Shown here: positions 17,604 through 26,331 of the stretch, one piece after another | Layout of the letters: every line of letters starts with the position of its first letter | How positions within the stretch are numbered: the first letter of the stretch is position 1 | Assembly: GCA_028291545.1 (NCBI GenBank) | Contig: JAQGHR010000097.1 | Coordinates: 1-64,000 of the forward strand | Direction: 5' to 3' | Length of the DNA stretch: 64,000 nucleotides | Source: Planctomycetota bacterium | GTDB lineage: Bacteria > Planctomycetota > Planctomycetia > Isosphaerales > Isosphaeraceae | Program-made: the position numbers and the translations under genes | The notes under the pieces: model-generated | What the model was told of the DNA's origin: nothing | Database searches by the model: none | The model's input: only the letters and a program-made list of their open reading frames with translations

Positions 17604-18959
17604 ATGACCCGTCGCCAAGCTCTCGCCCTGACGCTGGCCGGGGTTGCCGTTACCCCCGGGGAAATGTCCGCGTTCGCGCAATCCACCGTCCCCCTGCCGC
17701 GTACCACGCTACCAACCCGCACCGCCCTGACTCGACTCGGATTGGAGCGGGGTTGGTACGCGATCGTCCCGCTCGGGTTCGGTTCGGAGCAGGTTCAATC
17801 GATCAATCTGGCCGAGGACATGTTCTTCATCCAGACGAACCTGGCCAATTTGCACGTGTACGAGGCGGAGACCGGCAAGTATCTCTGGGGGGCGAAACTC
17901 GGGCGCGAGACGCTCGACGCTCAGCCGGTCTCGGTCAACTCGGATCAAGTGTTCGTCGCCAACGGCCCCGACCTCATCTCGCTCGACCGCCGGACCGGCC
18001 GCCTCATCTGGACGGCACGAATGCCCGGGTCCGCCGTGGGTGCGACCGCCGCGAACGAGCACCGCGTGATGGTCGGTCTGGCCGGCGGCAAGCTGGTGTC
18101 GTTCAACGCTCGGGATGAAAGCCACTCCAAGCCGCCCGGGCGTTCCGCGGGGACATTCGCCTCGGCGTGGCAGACCAACGCGAACCTGACGGCACGACCC
18201 GTCCCCGCCGGACGCGTGGTGGCGTTCGCCAGTCAGGATTCGCGCGTATACGTCACGATGGAGGAGCCGCCCACGATTCTGTACCGCTACCCGACTGGCG
18301 GCCCGATCATCGGATCTCTGGGCACCGTCGGCAATCGAACCCTGGTCATTCCCTCGATGGACCGCACGCTCTATGCGATCGACCTCTTCACCGGCGACAC
18401 CAAGTGGACGGTGGCGACCGGGGCGCCGATCGATCAGGAGCCGCTGGTGGCGGGGAATGTCGTGTACTCCCTGAATACAATGGGCCATGTCGTCGCCGTG
18501 GATGGCACCACGGGATCGGTTATCTGGACGGGAGAGGCCGGTCGGGGTCGCATTCTGGCGGTCGGAGCGACGAAGCTGTACTTCGAGTCGAAAGACCACG
18601 ACCTTGCGATCGTGGATCGCGCGACCGGGAAGATCCTGGCGATGCCGCGCGACACCCGCGAACGGGCCGGGCTGGACCTTCGCGACTATCGTTACGCCCA
18701 TACGAACCACGAAAACGACCGGATGTATTTCGCCACGGCCGGCGGGTTCATCCTCTGCCTTCGAGAGGCGGGCCAGAGCCTCCCTCGCCCGCTCCGCGAC
18801 CCGAAGGCGCCGAAGTTCGGCACGCTGCCTCCCGGTGGCGAGCCCCCGACCCCGACTCCCCCTGCCGCCCCGACGGAGGCGCCTCCCGCCGAGGGCGCAT
18901 CCGAGAAACCCGCGGCACCTCCCGAAGGAGGAGCTGGGGACGAAGAGAAGCCGAAGTGA
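17604..18959 (+). CDS. Exported PQQ-type beta-propeller (outer membrane BamB-like) protein
   Basis: This 451-aa protein has an N-terminal signal of the RR type (MTRRQALALTLAG, ending near SAFAQ), possibly Tat-exported. Repeats of the form 'D..TG...W' recur (YEAETGKYLWG, LDRRTGRLIWT, IDLFTGDTKWT, VDGTTGSVIWT, VDRATGKIL), giving a WD40/PQQ-like propeller as in BamB and quinoprotein dehydrogenases. No PQQ-dehydrogenase catalytic residues or haem motif are evident, so a scaffold or binding role is likely. The C-terminus is a Pro/Glu/Ala-rich tail of about 55 residues. ATG 17577 is an alternative start. A strong terminator follows. Confidence 0.7.
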   Translation: MTRRQALALTLAGVAVTPGEMSAFAQSTVPLPRTTLPTRTALTRLGLERGWYAIVPLGFGSEQVQSINLAEDMFFIQTNLANLHVYEAETGKYLWGAKLGRETLDAQPVSVNSDQVFVANGPDLISLDRRTGRLIWTARMPGSAVGATAANEHRVMVGLAGGKLVSFNARDESHSKPPGRSAGTFASAWQTNANLTARPVPAGRVVAFASQDSRVYVTMEEPPTILYRYPTGGPIIGSLGTVGNRTLVIPSMDRTLYAIDLFTGDTKWTVATGAPIDQEPLVAGNVVYSLNTMGHVVAVDGTTGSVIWTGEAGRGRILAVGATKLYFESKDHDLAIVDRATGKILAMPRDTRERAGLDLRDYRYAHTNHENDRMYFATAGGFILCLREAGQSLPRPLRDPKAPKFGTLPPGGEPPTPTPPAAPTEAPPAEGASEKPAAPPEGGAGDEEKPK

Positions 18960-18988
18960 TTGTCGACAACTCGGCTCAATAATTGATA

Positions 18989-19033
18989 GGGGCGATGCCC
19001 TGGAATCCTATCCAGTGGCATCGCCCCGTTTTT
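18989..19033 (+). terminator. Strong intrinsic terminator, probably bidirectional
   Basis: The arm GGGGCGATGCC(C)TGG from 18989 pairs with CCA(GT)GGCATCGCCCC ending at 19027, and GTTTTT follows. It separates the convergent beta-propeller and C26-family genes. Confidence 0.85.
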
Positions 19034-19060
19034 CCCGATGGTGGAGACGGCGACTCGGAC

Positions 19061-19831
19061 TTAGCCCGCCTTGGCGAGCTTGATGGTCTTCTCTCCTCGG
19101 ATCGGGGTCGCCTTGGCGGCGGCATTGACGAAGGCCTCAATGAGCTGCATGTCGAGCGAGATGTTCCCTTCATTCTGCGGGTGCCACTGGACCCCGATGC
19201 AGAACCAGTCCTCGCCCTTCCACTCGATCGCCTCGACCAGTCCGTCCGGCGCGAGGGCACCCGCGCGGAAGCCGGGTGCGATCTTGCGGATGCCCTGGTG
19301 ATGGTAGCTGTTCACGCAGATCTCGCCGTCGCCGTAGATGTCTTCGAGTATGGAACCGCGTTCCATGATGACGATATGGCGGTGGGCGCCTCCCTGCGGG
19401 TCGCGATGAGGGAAGCCCTTCGGGAAGTCTTCCGGCAGGTGAAGGTAAATCCCGCCGCCATAGACGACGTTCAACTCCTGCATCCCCAGGCCGACTCCCA
19501 GGACCGGCATCTTGCGCTCCTGGACGAGCCTGCAGAGGAGTCGGTCGTGCGTCTCGCGACGATCGGAGATCGCCTTGACTGCCGGGTGGGGCGTGAGTCC
19601 CATCTTCTTCGGTTCGAGGTCGTCCCCCTCGGTGAGGATCAGTCCATCGAGCCGATCGAGGATCGGCGCGAGGTCGACCTCCTTGGTCAGGGGCGGCAGG
19701 ATGATGGGCAGGGCGCCGGCGGTGAGCAGGCACTCGTAGTAGCCCGAATGCACGATCGAGTGCGGGCTACGGCCCTTGGCCGGGGTGTAGTAATCGGCGT
19801 TGATCCCGATCAGCGGGCGATCCTTGATCAT
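19061..19831 (-). CDS. Peptidase C26 / gamma-glutamyl-GABA hydrolase-like protein lacking the catalytic Cys
   Basis: This 256-aa protein has the class I glutamine amidotransferase fold of the PuuD-type family: 'GLILTEGDDLEP', LGVGLGMQELNVVYGG, 'VNSYHHQGI' and IGVQWHPQ. In active members the nucleophile lies in GICRG or GICLG. Here the equivalent is GVGLG (residues 112-116) with Gly at position 114, so the usual cysteine hydrolysis of gamma-glutamyl bonds should not work. The His of WHP is kept; Glu follows two residues later than usual (WHPQNE). It may be a binding protein or use another chemistry. The start at ATG 19831 gives MIKDRPLIGI, matching the family N-terminus. Confidence 0.8.
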   Translation of the reverse strand: MIKDRPLIGINADYYTPAKGRSPHSIVHSGYYECLLTAGALPIILPPLTKEVDLAPILDRLDGLILTEGDDLEPKKMGLTPHPAVKAISDRRETHDRLLCRLVQERKMPVLGVGLGMQELNVVYGGGIYLHLPEDFPKGFPHRDPQGGAHRHIVIMERGSILEDIYGDGEICVNSYHHQGIRKIAPGFRAGALAPDGLVEAIEWKGEDWFCIGVQWHPQNEGNISLDMQLIEAFVNAAAKATPIRGEKTIKLAKAG

Positions 19832-20096
19832 GGCATCCCTTCCTTGCGTAGGCGTGAGCGAAATCCGTTCGTCAGGCCCGCCCCGCGCCAGTCGCCTTGT
19901 AACGCCCGAATCGTTCGGGCCGAGGGCGATCGACGCCTCATCCGATGAGGAGGGGCGGAGAAGCAGGGACGGCGAGCCCGGATCAGTGGGCTGCGCCGCA
20001 GTCGCGGGGGTTGAAGTCGTTTCGTCTGCCGGAAGGCGTGTCGCGGAACGAGGGCGGTTTTCGAATCCATTCTCACCGGGTGCCGCGTCGGAGTGG

Positions 20097-20126
20097 TGCG
20101 TGAAGTCTAGCGACCGTCTTCACGCA
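20097..20126. repeat. Perfect 9-bp inverted repeat
   Basis: TGCGTGAAG at 20097-20105 pairs exactly with CTTCACGCA at 20118-20126 around a 12-base loop. It follows the cytochrome terminator on the minus strand. It may be a second terminator, an operator or part of a small RNA. Confidence 0.5.
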
Positions 20127-20134
20127 TCTCAAGC

Positions 20135-20164
20135 AAAAACCAGGGGGAAACTCGCGTTTTCCCC
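20135..20164 (-). terminator. Intrinsic terminator after the cytochrome b-c gene
   Basis: On the minus strand GGGGAAA, a seven-base loop and TTTCCCC are followed by CTGG and then TTTTT. It lies about 60 bases past the stop of the cytochrome gene. Confidence 0.6.
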
Positions 20165-20226
20165 GACATTTTGCTTCCCGGGAAATCGGAAGCCCGGGTC
20201 TCACCCGGACCGCCCGGGCCCCCGAC

Positions 20227-22089
20227 TCAATCCGCGGTATAGACCCTACCCCGCCCCCCTTGCGGCGTGAACTTCTCGGGCATTCCGATGAAATCATCTC
20301 TCAGGAGTCGTATGACCATTTCCAGATCATTGGGGGTCAGTTGATCCGCGAATCCCGGCATCCGTTCATGCGACTTGAGGAACGCGTAATATCCCTTGGT
20401 CTCCGGGTTCTTGATCATCTTGGCCAGCCACTGAGGTGAGCCGTAAGCGAAGAGACTGGGGGCGGAGACTTCCTTCCCGCGACTCCCGAGGTTGCCGGCG
20501 GTATGGCACTGCAGGCAGTTCTCGACGAAGATCTTGTAACCCCACTGATTCTTGAGATTCGGGTTCGCAGCCCACTCCTCGACCGTGACGTCGGCCGGGA
20601 TCTCGCCGAGCCTGGCGACGAAGCTCACGATCTGATCGAGCTCATTCTTGTCGTCGATCCCGCGAGATTCCTGCCACTTCACCATGCCATCAAGCCGCTT
20701 GCTCGTCTTCGCCCCCGGGGCGGTCGGAACGCGCGCGGTGAACTTCGGATGGCTGGGATCGGCGAGAAACTCGCGAATCCACTCGTTCGACGCGAAATGG
20801 GCGAGGTCGAACCCTCGCATCGGCGCATCGGGGCCCGCCTGGGTCTTCCCCTCATAGGAATGGCATCCGAGGCACTTCTGCTCGAGGATCGCCATCCCCC
20901 GCGTGAGCGGATCGTGGTTCAGCAAATCCCCTGCGCCGGTCGGCGGGATGCCCCCTCTCCGGTCCTTGGCCAGCATGAGTGCGCGCTTGGTGGCGTCGTC
21001 GGCGAGCTTCCGGCCGGCGACGAAACTCGGGTCTCTCGCGTCCTCACGGAAGGCTTCGATCGTCAGATAGCCTGCGCCGCCGACCAGCGAGAAGACGAAC
21101 ATGCAGGCCAGGAAGTGGGCGAACCGTCGCGGCAGGAGCTTGTCGAAGAGCGGCATGAGCAAGAGGACCAGGACGATCGCGCCCGGAACAACCTGAGTGC
21201 CGACGAATTCATAGCGGCCATCGAACTTCTTGAGGAGTTGGAACAGAGAGAGAAAATACCACTCGGGTCGCGCGGGGTAGTTCGAGCTGCCGGGATCGGC
21301 CGGAGCGTCGAGCGGCGCTCCCTCCTTCCAGGCGAAGTATGCGAGCACACCGAAGACCACGACGGTGGCGACGGTGTCGTAAAACACCTGCTTGGGCCAG
21401 AATTTCTCCGAACCCTGGGCCTTGGCGGGGGCCGTCACTCCGTGCTTGCGGAATAGCGCGATGTGGCCGACGAGGAACAGGACGAGCAGCGCCGGCAGGA
21501 CGCCGACGTGCAGGCCGTAGAATCGGGTCAGGGTTTGATTCCCATAATCATCACCGCCGACGACGACCTTCTCGATCGCCGGGCCGATCCCGGGCGCGCC
21601 GCTCGCGATCTTGGTGGCGACTTTCGTGGCCCAGAAGCCCTTCTGATCCCAGGGCAGCAGATAACCGGTGAGGCTGAAACCGAGTGTGACGAACAGCAGC
21701 AGCATCCCGAACCACCAGTTGACCTCGCGCGGTCCGCGATAGGCCCCGGCCAGGACGACCTGGACCATATGCAGAAGCAGGAGGATGACCATGGCCTGCG
21801 AGCCAAAATGATGCAACCCTCGGATGAACCAGCCCCAATCCATCTTGTACGTGATGTACCAGACGCTCCCCCAGGCCGTGGAGCTTGAGGGGCTATAGCT
21901 GGTCATCAGCAGGACGCCTGTGACGAGCTGGATCATGAACGTGCCGCTCAGCGCCGAACCGAAGACGTAGCGCCACCTCGCGCCGCCGGGGATCGGCTCT
22001 TCGAGGGCCTCGTGAACGAGATGCTTGTAACCGGTGCGACTGTCAAGCCAGGTGCCAAGATTCTTAAGCAAGGGGGATCTTCCTCTCAC
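20227..22089 (-). CDS. Cytochrome b (b6-type) fused to a diheme cytochrome c
   Basis: This 620-aa protein is the cytochrome b subunit of a bc-type quinol complex carrying its own cytochrome c. Haem-b ligands are visible as H93/H107 and H194/H209. The 14 residues between H194 and H209 are the b6/Firmicutes spacing rather than the mitochondrial 13. The Qo-site motif PEWY is at 275-278. The cytochrome c part has CLGCH at 406-410 and CLQCH at 525-529, each followed by a possible Met ligand region. The position of the b6 covalent-haem Cys appears to be Val42, so haem ci is unlikely. The GTG start at 22089 overlaps the Rieske stop by 26 bases, showing tight coupling. It should oxidise quinol and pass electrons out through its two haems c. 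Confidence 0.9.
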   Translation of the reverse strand: MRGRSPLLKNLGTWLDSRTGYKHLVHEALEEPIPGGARWRYVFGSALSGTFMIQLVTGVLLMTSYSPSSSTAWGSVWYITYKMDWGWFIRGLHHFGSQAMVILLLLHMVQVVLAGAYRGPREVNWWFGMLLLFVTLGFSLTGYLLPWDQKGFWATKVATKIASGAPGIGPAIEKVVVGGDDYGNQTLTRFYGLHVGVLPALLVLFLVGHIALFRKHGVTAPAKAQGSEKFWPKQVFYDTVATVVVFGVLAYFAWKEGAPLDAPADPGSSNYPARPEWYFLSLFQLLKKFDGRYEFVGTQVVPGAIVLVLLLMPLFDKLLPRRFAHFLACMFVFSLVGGAGYLTIEAFREDARDPSFVAGRKLADDATKRALMLAKDRRGGIPPTGAGDLLNHDPLTRGMAILEQKCLGCHSYEGKTQAGPDAPMRGFDLAHFASNEWIREFLADPSHPKFTARVPTAPGAKTSKRLDGMVKWQESRGIDDKNELDQIVSFVARLGEIPADVTVEEWAANPNLKNQWGYKIFVENCLQCHTAGNLGSRGKEVSAPSLFAYGSPQWLAKMIKNPETKGYYAFLKSHERMPGFADQLTPNDLEMVIRLLRDDFIGMPEKFTPQGGRGRVYTAD

Positions 22090-22591
22090 TCTGGGACCGG
22101 AATCGCTCGAACTTCACGCGGATCGTCGGGTCCTGGGGTGGCCCGGTGGCCTCGACGTCGAGCCGATCCATCCCCCGCGGCGGAATCTTGTTTCCCGGCG
22201 TACCCGACAGGGTGAATGAGCTGTTATGGCAGGGGCAGCGGAACGCATTCTTCTCCGGCGCCAGGTTCACGGCGCAACCCAGGTGCGGGCATTCGGCCTG
22301 GAAGGCGATCACGGGATCTGCGGAGCCAGGTGCCTGCCTGACCAGCCAGACCGTGCCGATCGGCTCTTTCGGATAGTTCACCCAGGCGTCCTGGCGCTCA
22401 TCGACGATCTGGAACGAGCGAGGTATCCCCACTTCGAGCTCGGAGAGCTTGGCGAGTGGATAGACCCTGGCCGAGCCCCGACGCTTTCCCAGCGGATCTA
22501 GCAGATAGGCGACACCCGGCACCGCCAGGGCGGCCGACATCAACCCGCCCAGAACCATGGTCCCGTATGTATAGAAGTCTCGGCGCGTCAT
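22064..22591 (-). CDS. Rieske iron-sulfur protein of a bc-type complex
   Basis: This 175-aa protein has an RR-type N-terminal anchor (MTRRDFYTYG, membrane segment to about residue 32). Cluster motifs CPHLGC (101-106) and CPCHNS (119-124) give [2Fe-2S] ligands C101, H103, C119 and H122 and the C106-C121 disulfide. It transfers electrons from quinol at the Qo site of the adjacent cytochrome b to cytochrome c. ATG 22591 was chosen because the upstream frame is unrelated and has no anchor. It overlaps the following cytochrome b-c gene. Downstream of nrnA by 73 bases on the same strand, it is probably in the same transcript. Confidence 0.92.
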   Translation of the reverse strand: MTRRDFYTYGTMVLGGLMSAALAVPGVAYLLDPLGKRRGSARVYPLAKLSELEVGIPRSFQIVDERQDAWVNYPKEPIGTVWLVRQAPGSADPVIAFQAECPHLGCAVNLAPEKNAFRCPCHNSSFTLSGTPGNKIPPRGMDRLDVEATGPPQDPTIRVKFERFRSQSERKIPLA

Positions 22592-22664
22592 CGAGGGTGG
22601 TACTCCAGGTGGGAAGACTTGACCTCCAGGCCCGAAGCGTGCCCCGGTCCTTGAAGGGAGTCGT

Positions 22665-23654
22665 TCAGTTCTGCATCGCGTGACGAACGGCCGCCAGGAC
22701 ACGAGGAAGGGCGTCCGAGAGCGGGTCGGGAAGGGTCGCACCGGAGGCGGCCCGATGTCCGCCACCGCCGAATTGAGCGGCAAGCTGGGAGCAATCGAAG
22801 CCGTCGCGCGACCGGATGCTGAGCTTGATTCCGCCGCGCTTTTGCTCGATGAACAGCAGGCCGACCTCAACACCTCGGAGGGAGACCGTGAAGTCGACGA
22901 GGTCTTCCGTATCCGGGGGGATGGCTCCGGTCCGATCGAAGTCCTCGCGCGTCACCGTCGCGTACGCGATCCGGCCGTCCAGGTCGGTCTGGAGCGACGC
23001 CAGCGTCTCTCCCATCATCTTGAGCCGGCCGAGCGTATTCCTCTCGAACAAGAGGCGGTAGATGTCGTCGATCGCTGCGCCGGACTCCACAAGGTCGGCC
23101 GCGCCGCGGAGTGTCTCGGATTTTGTCGAGGGATGGCGGAACCAGCCGGTGTCCATCGCGATGGCCGTGAGTAAGCCCGTCGCCATTTTTGGCGAGACCG
23201 GGACCTTCAGCGCGTTCGCGGCGCGCAGGACCAGGGTGCCGCAGGCCTCCGCCGTGGTGTCCTTCAGGTAGATCGCCCCGAGATCGTCCTGACTGACATG
23301 ATGGTCGATCACCAGTCGAGGACCCGGGAATTCCCTGACGAAGGCGGCCATGTCGCCGAGCTGGCCCCAACTGGACAGGTCAAGGATCACGAGGGCCTGC
23401 CGGTCGGCGAGATCCGACGGCTGAACCTTGGTTCCGAAGTGCTCGAAGAGCGATCCATCCGGGTCGAGATAATCGTATCGCGGCGGAGTCTGGCTCACGT
23501 TAGCGATGCAGACGTCCTTGCCGAAGTGGCGGAGGAGGCCGTACATCCCGACCTCGGAGCCGAGCGCATCGCCGTCCGGACGGACATGGCTGGTAATGAG
23601 GAAGCGATCGTAACTGTTGATCAGATTCTGTAGCGGCGTCCAATCCATCGACAT
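22665..23654 (-). CDS. nrnA: DHH-family oligoribonuclease / pAp phosphatase NrnA-like
   Basis: This 329-aa protein has all the DHH/DHHA1 motifs: SHVRPDGDALGS, VILDLSSW, VIDHHVS, AIAMDTGWFRHPST and the C-terminal substrate loop FGGGGHRAASG. The family degrades short RNA and DNA oligonucleotides and, in some members, removes the 3' phosphate from pAp; it needs Mn2+. Length is normal (E. coli lacks it, B. subtilis NrnA is 313 aa). The ATG at 23654 follows AGGAA and excludes an unrelated N-terminal extension. It is the first gene of the nrnA-Rieske-cytochrome run. Confidence 0.85.
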   Translation of the reverse strand: MSMDWTPLQNLINSYDRFLITSHVRPDGDALGSEVGMYGLLRHFGKDVCIANVSQTPPRYDYLDPDGSLFEHFGTKVQPSDLADRQALVILDLSSWGQLGDMAAFVREFPGPRLVIDHHVSQDDLGAIYLKDTTAEACGTLVLRAANALKVPVSPKMATGLLTAIAMDTGWFRHPSTKSETLRGAADLVESGAAIDDIYRLLFERNTLGRLKMMGETLASLQTDLDGRIAYATVTREDFDRTGAIPPDTEDLVDFTVSLRGVEVGLLFIEQKRGGIKLSIRSRDGFDCSQLAAQFGGGGHRAASGATLPDPLSDALPRVLAAVRHAMQN

Positions 23655-23937
23655 GGCGGGTTCCTGGGGCAGGTCGGGCCTCGCGGGAACCGCATTATAG
23701 GCCGAATCGTCGGAGGGTCGCAACGGTGCGGAGGCGAGGAACCGACGGCGCCCGGGCGAGAGCCATCACGGACAAGGAGCACGACCCGAGTCCTCGCGTG
23801 ATTGCGTCGATCGCCCAAGGCGTCGCCGGCCGATCGCCTCGCCCCAGTAAAGCTGGGGCGCGGCGACCCAGGACACCGTAGCATGCGGGATTCCCCCGGG
23901 CAACGGGGCGGTGGAGTTTGTCGTTTGCGCAGGCGGC

Positions 23938-24921
23938 TCAGGTCGTGTATTCACCCACCCGGAACATCGCCAGGTTATCCCGGACCCAGGCGATTGTCCG
24001 ATCCAGCCCCTCGTCCAGGGAGACCTTCGGTTCCCAACCGAACAGCGCCCTGGCCAGCGCCGTGCCCGCGAGCAGGCGGCCGACCTCGCTTTTCGCGGGG
24101 CGCACGCGGGTCGAGTCCACCTCGACCGAGATCGGCTTCCCCAGTCGAGCCGCGATCCGATCTACCAGCTCGCCGATCGTCAGGTCGCTGCCCCGGCCGA
24201 TGTTCACCACGCGCCCGACGGCGGAATCGCAGCTTGCAATCGCCGCGAAACCGGCGGCCGTGTCTTCCACGTAGGTCAGATCGCGGCGCGGGTCCAGGCT
24301 TCCGAGCCGGACGGCCGACCGCGCCAACGCCTGGCTGATGATCGTGGGAATGATGGCGCGGGCCGATTGGCGCGGGCCGAACGTGTTGAACGGGCGGAGG
24401 ATCGCGACGGGAAGGTCGAACGACTTGTGATAGCTCAATCCCAACGCATCCGACCCGATCTTCGAGGCCGCGTAGGGAGATTGGCCCTGGAGCGGGTGGT
24501 CCTCGTCAATCGGGACCCGAAGCGCCGTGCCATAGACCTCGGAGGTGGACGTCAGGACCACGCGCTCCAGCGCGCTCGAGCCCCGGCAGGCATCGAGCAC
24601 ATGAGCGGTGCCCGTCACGTTGGTCTGCACGACGTCCAGAGGGTTCTGGTAGGAGTAGGGGATCGCGATCAACGCTCCCAGATGGAAAACCCAGGCACGG
24701 CCCTCGACGGCATTCCGGACGGCCTCCGGATCTTTCAGATCGCCGCGATGGACCTCGATCGCACGCTGCATGTCCGGATCAAGCCGGTCCAGGTGCCCGC
24801 GATCATCGCGACCGTTATAGCGAACCAGGACGCGCACCTCGTGGCCATCGCGAACGAGACGCTCGACGAGATGGCTGCCGATGAATCCGCCCGCACCTGT
24901 GACCAGAACTCGCTTGCCCAT
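23938..24921 (-). CDS. NAD-dependent sugar-nucleotide epimerase/dehydratase (LegB-like)
   Basis: This 327-aa extended SDR has GAGGFIGSH at 9-17 for NAD binding and a catalytic Y(AAS)K in SPYAASKIGSD with the preceding TSTSEVYG. The segment HLGALIAIPYSYQNP closely resembles the LegB/UDP-N-acetylglucosamine 4,6-dehydratase group, which starts legionaminic or related amino-sugar pathways. Simple UDP-glucose 4-epimerases lack it. The substrate is therefore inferred to be a UDP-amino sugar. The start at ATG 24921 gives MGKRVLVTG. It forms no clear operon with nrnA (283 bases). Confidence 0.75.
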   Translation of the reverse strand: MGKRVLVTGAGGFIGSHLVERLVRDGHEVRVLVRYNGRDDRGHLDRLDPDMQRAIEVHRGDLKDPEAVRNAVEGRAWVFHLGALIAIPYSYQNPLDVVQTNVTGTAHVLDACRGSSALERVVLTSTSEVYGTALRVPIDEDHPLQGQSPYAASKIGSDALGLSYHKSFDLPVAILRPFNTFGPRQSARAIIPTIISQALARSAVRLGSLDPRRDLTYVEDTAAGFAAIASCDSAVGRVVNIGRGSDLTIGELVDRIAARLGKPISVEVDSTRVRPAKSEVGRLLAGTALARALFGWEPKVSLDEGLDRTIAWVRDNLAMFRVGEYTT

Positions 24922-25212
24922 CGCCGGCCCCCTCCCTGCTCGCCCTATCATCCGAGAGGACGCCATCCTACGTTTTTTCCCGACCGGGACAACGCGAATC
25001 CCTTCACGACACCGGACCGTTTACCTAACAAAAAATCTTGATGTTAATTCCCCAAAGCTCTTTTCCCTCCTAAAGACCCCGTTCTTCGTCGCCGATATTG
25101 TTTAACACGGGCTTCGGCCCGGAGTGATAGGAAATAGTAAGTGTCCCACGACTCTCCACGGACGGATTTCCCACCCCTGAACCTGTCTCCAAACGTTCCC
25201 GGAGTACCGCTG

Positions 25213-26238
25213 ATGGCACTTCGTTTGTTCTTGATGGGCGTGGTCGCAAGCCTCGCCCTGGACCTGCCTAACGGCGGGCTGACCAAGACGGCCAAGTCTG
25301 GCCGAGCCTGGCTCGACACCAGGACCGCGACCGCGTTTCCCGATGCGGGGAAGCTGCTGGTTGCGCTTCCAACATCCCCCGGAACGGTCGATGCGACGAG
25401 GCCGATGCCACGCGTGGACGGCGATCTCGCCAGGCCGGCCACCGTGACGATCGAGCCCAAGGCCACCGACGGGGCGATCCCGCCGGTTGTCCCGAACACG
25501 ACGATTCTCCCGGTTGCGACGATCGAGCTGGCACCTGTTGAGTCCCATACCTCCCCAATCTTGCCCGGTCGTGCCGAAGCTGCGGCCATCCTGGCCAGCG
25601 AATTCGAATCCGCTCTCGCCGAGGCCACGACGCCTGTTCCGGTCCCCATGCCCGCTCCCGAGATCGTCGAGGCCCTTCCGACCCCGGCCGCCGGGGCAGC
25701 GACGGCGCCCGAAGTCCCCGTGACACTGGTCACGACGGACCCGATGGCCCCTCCTCCGGTTGAGGCGGTGGCCGCCACGACAGCCCCACTCGTCACGGAC
25801 GTGAAGCCGACAGTCGATCCGGACGCGGTGTTCTCGCAGGTTGTGAGCGGCATGGCCTCGGCGTTCGCCTCCCAGGCGGCACCGATTCCTGTCCCCGAGA
25901 CGAAGCCTCTGCTTGCGAAGGTCGAGGTCGCTCCGCCTCTGCCATTGCCCGCCGAGGAAATCGTCGCCGGAGCCGATGAACCGGCCGAGGACCTGTATCC
26001 GGGGCTGGCATACGCGTTGAATCGGGCCTCCGAGGGGCTGGCGCCTCCGCCATTCGAGGCACCGCTCGCCAAGGTCGAGGCCGGCCCGCTGCCGAACGCG
26101 GCCCCGGCTTTGCCCTCGGAGACCGAGAGCTCACGCTCCGAGCGGTTGGCTCGGGCCGTCCAGCTCACCGGTCAGGCCGTCAACGCCTGGGCCAGCCTGC
26201 TGAGCCAGCGGCCAGCGGCGACCTCGATCCAGCGATAA
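25213..26238 (+). CDS. Ala/Pro/Val-rich hypothetical protein, possibly exported
   Basis: This 341-aa protein starts at ATG 25213 after a GGAG site. It opens with a short hydrophobic stretch (LRLFLMGVVASLALDL) that could be a signal peptide. The rest is low complexity, rich in Ala, Pro, Thr, Val and Glu, with no motif I recognise. Third-codon GC is high on this strand, which supports coding despite the long open antisense frame. The end is helical (ERLARAVQLTGQAVNAWASLL). It is followed by a bidirectional terminator. Confidence 0.6.
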   Translation: MALRLFLMGVVASLALDLPNGGLTKTAKSGRAWLDTRTATAFPDAGKLLVALPTSPGTVDATRPMPRVDGDLARPATVTIEPKATDGAIPPVVPNTTILPVATIELAPVESHTSPILPGRAEAAAILASEFESALAEATTPVPVPMPAPEIVEALPTPAAGAATAPEVPVTLVTTDPMAPPPVEAVAATTAPLVTDVKPTVDPDAVFSQVVSGMASAFASQAAPIPVPETKPLLAKVEVAPPLPLPAEEIVAGADEPAEDLYPGLAYALNRASEGLAPPPFEAPLAKVEAGPLPNAAPALPSETESSRSERLARAVQLTGQAVNAWASLLSQRPAATSIQR

Positions 26239-26271
26239 GTCGGCGCGGACTCATTCCTTCAATCGAAGGAG

Positions 26272-26318
26272 AACGGCCCGGCACTCCCGCCAGATGCGGA
26301 GAGCGCCGGGCCGTTCCT
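26272..26318. terminator. Hairpin between convergent genes
   Basis: AACGGCCCGGC (26272-26282) pairs with GCCGGGCCGTT (26305-26315). It lies between convergent genes ending at 26238 and 26332 and can serve both. The flanking T/A tract is short. Confidence 0.6.
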
Positions 26319-26331
26319 GCTCATGAGTCGG

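Larger units (their letters stand above)
19832..20226. other. Intergenic region with two hairpins
   Basis: This 395-base stretch lies between two minus-strand genes. It contains the terminator at 20135-20164, a second perfect hairpin at 20097-20126 and a small CCCGAA/TTCGGG hairpin near 19912-19926. No open frame in it looks like a protein. Confidence 0.5.

Noticed and set aside
25044-26168. Minus-strand frame of 374 codons over the Ala/Pro-rich gene
   Set aside because: It is almost only Ala, Ser, Gly and Thr. The plus frame has a ribosome-binding site, a start and higher third-codon GC.
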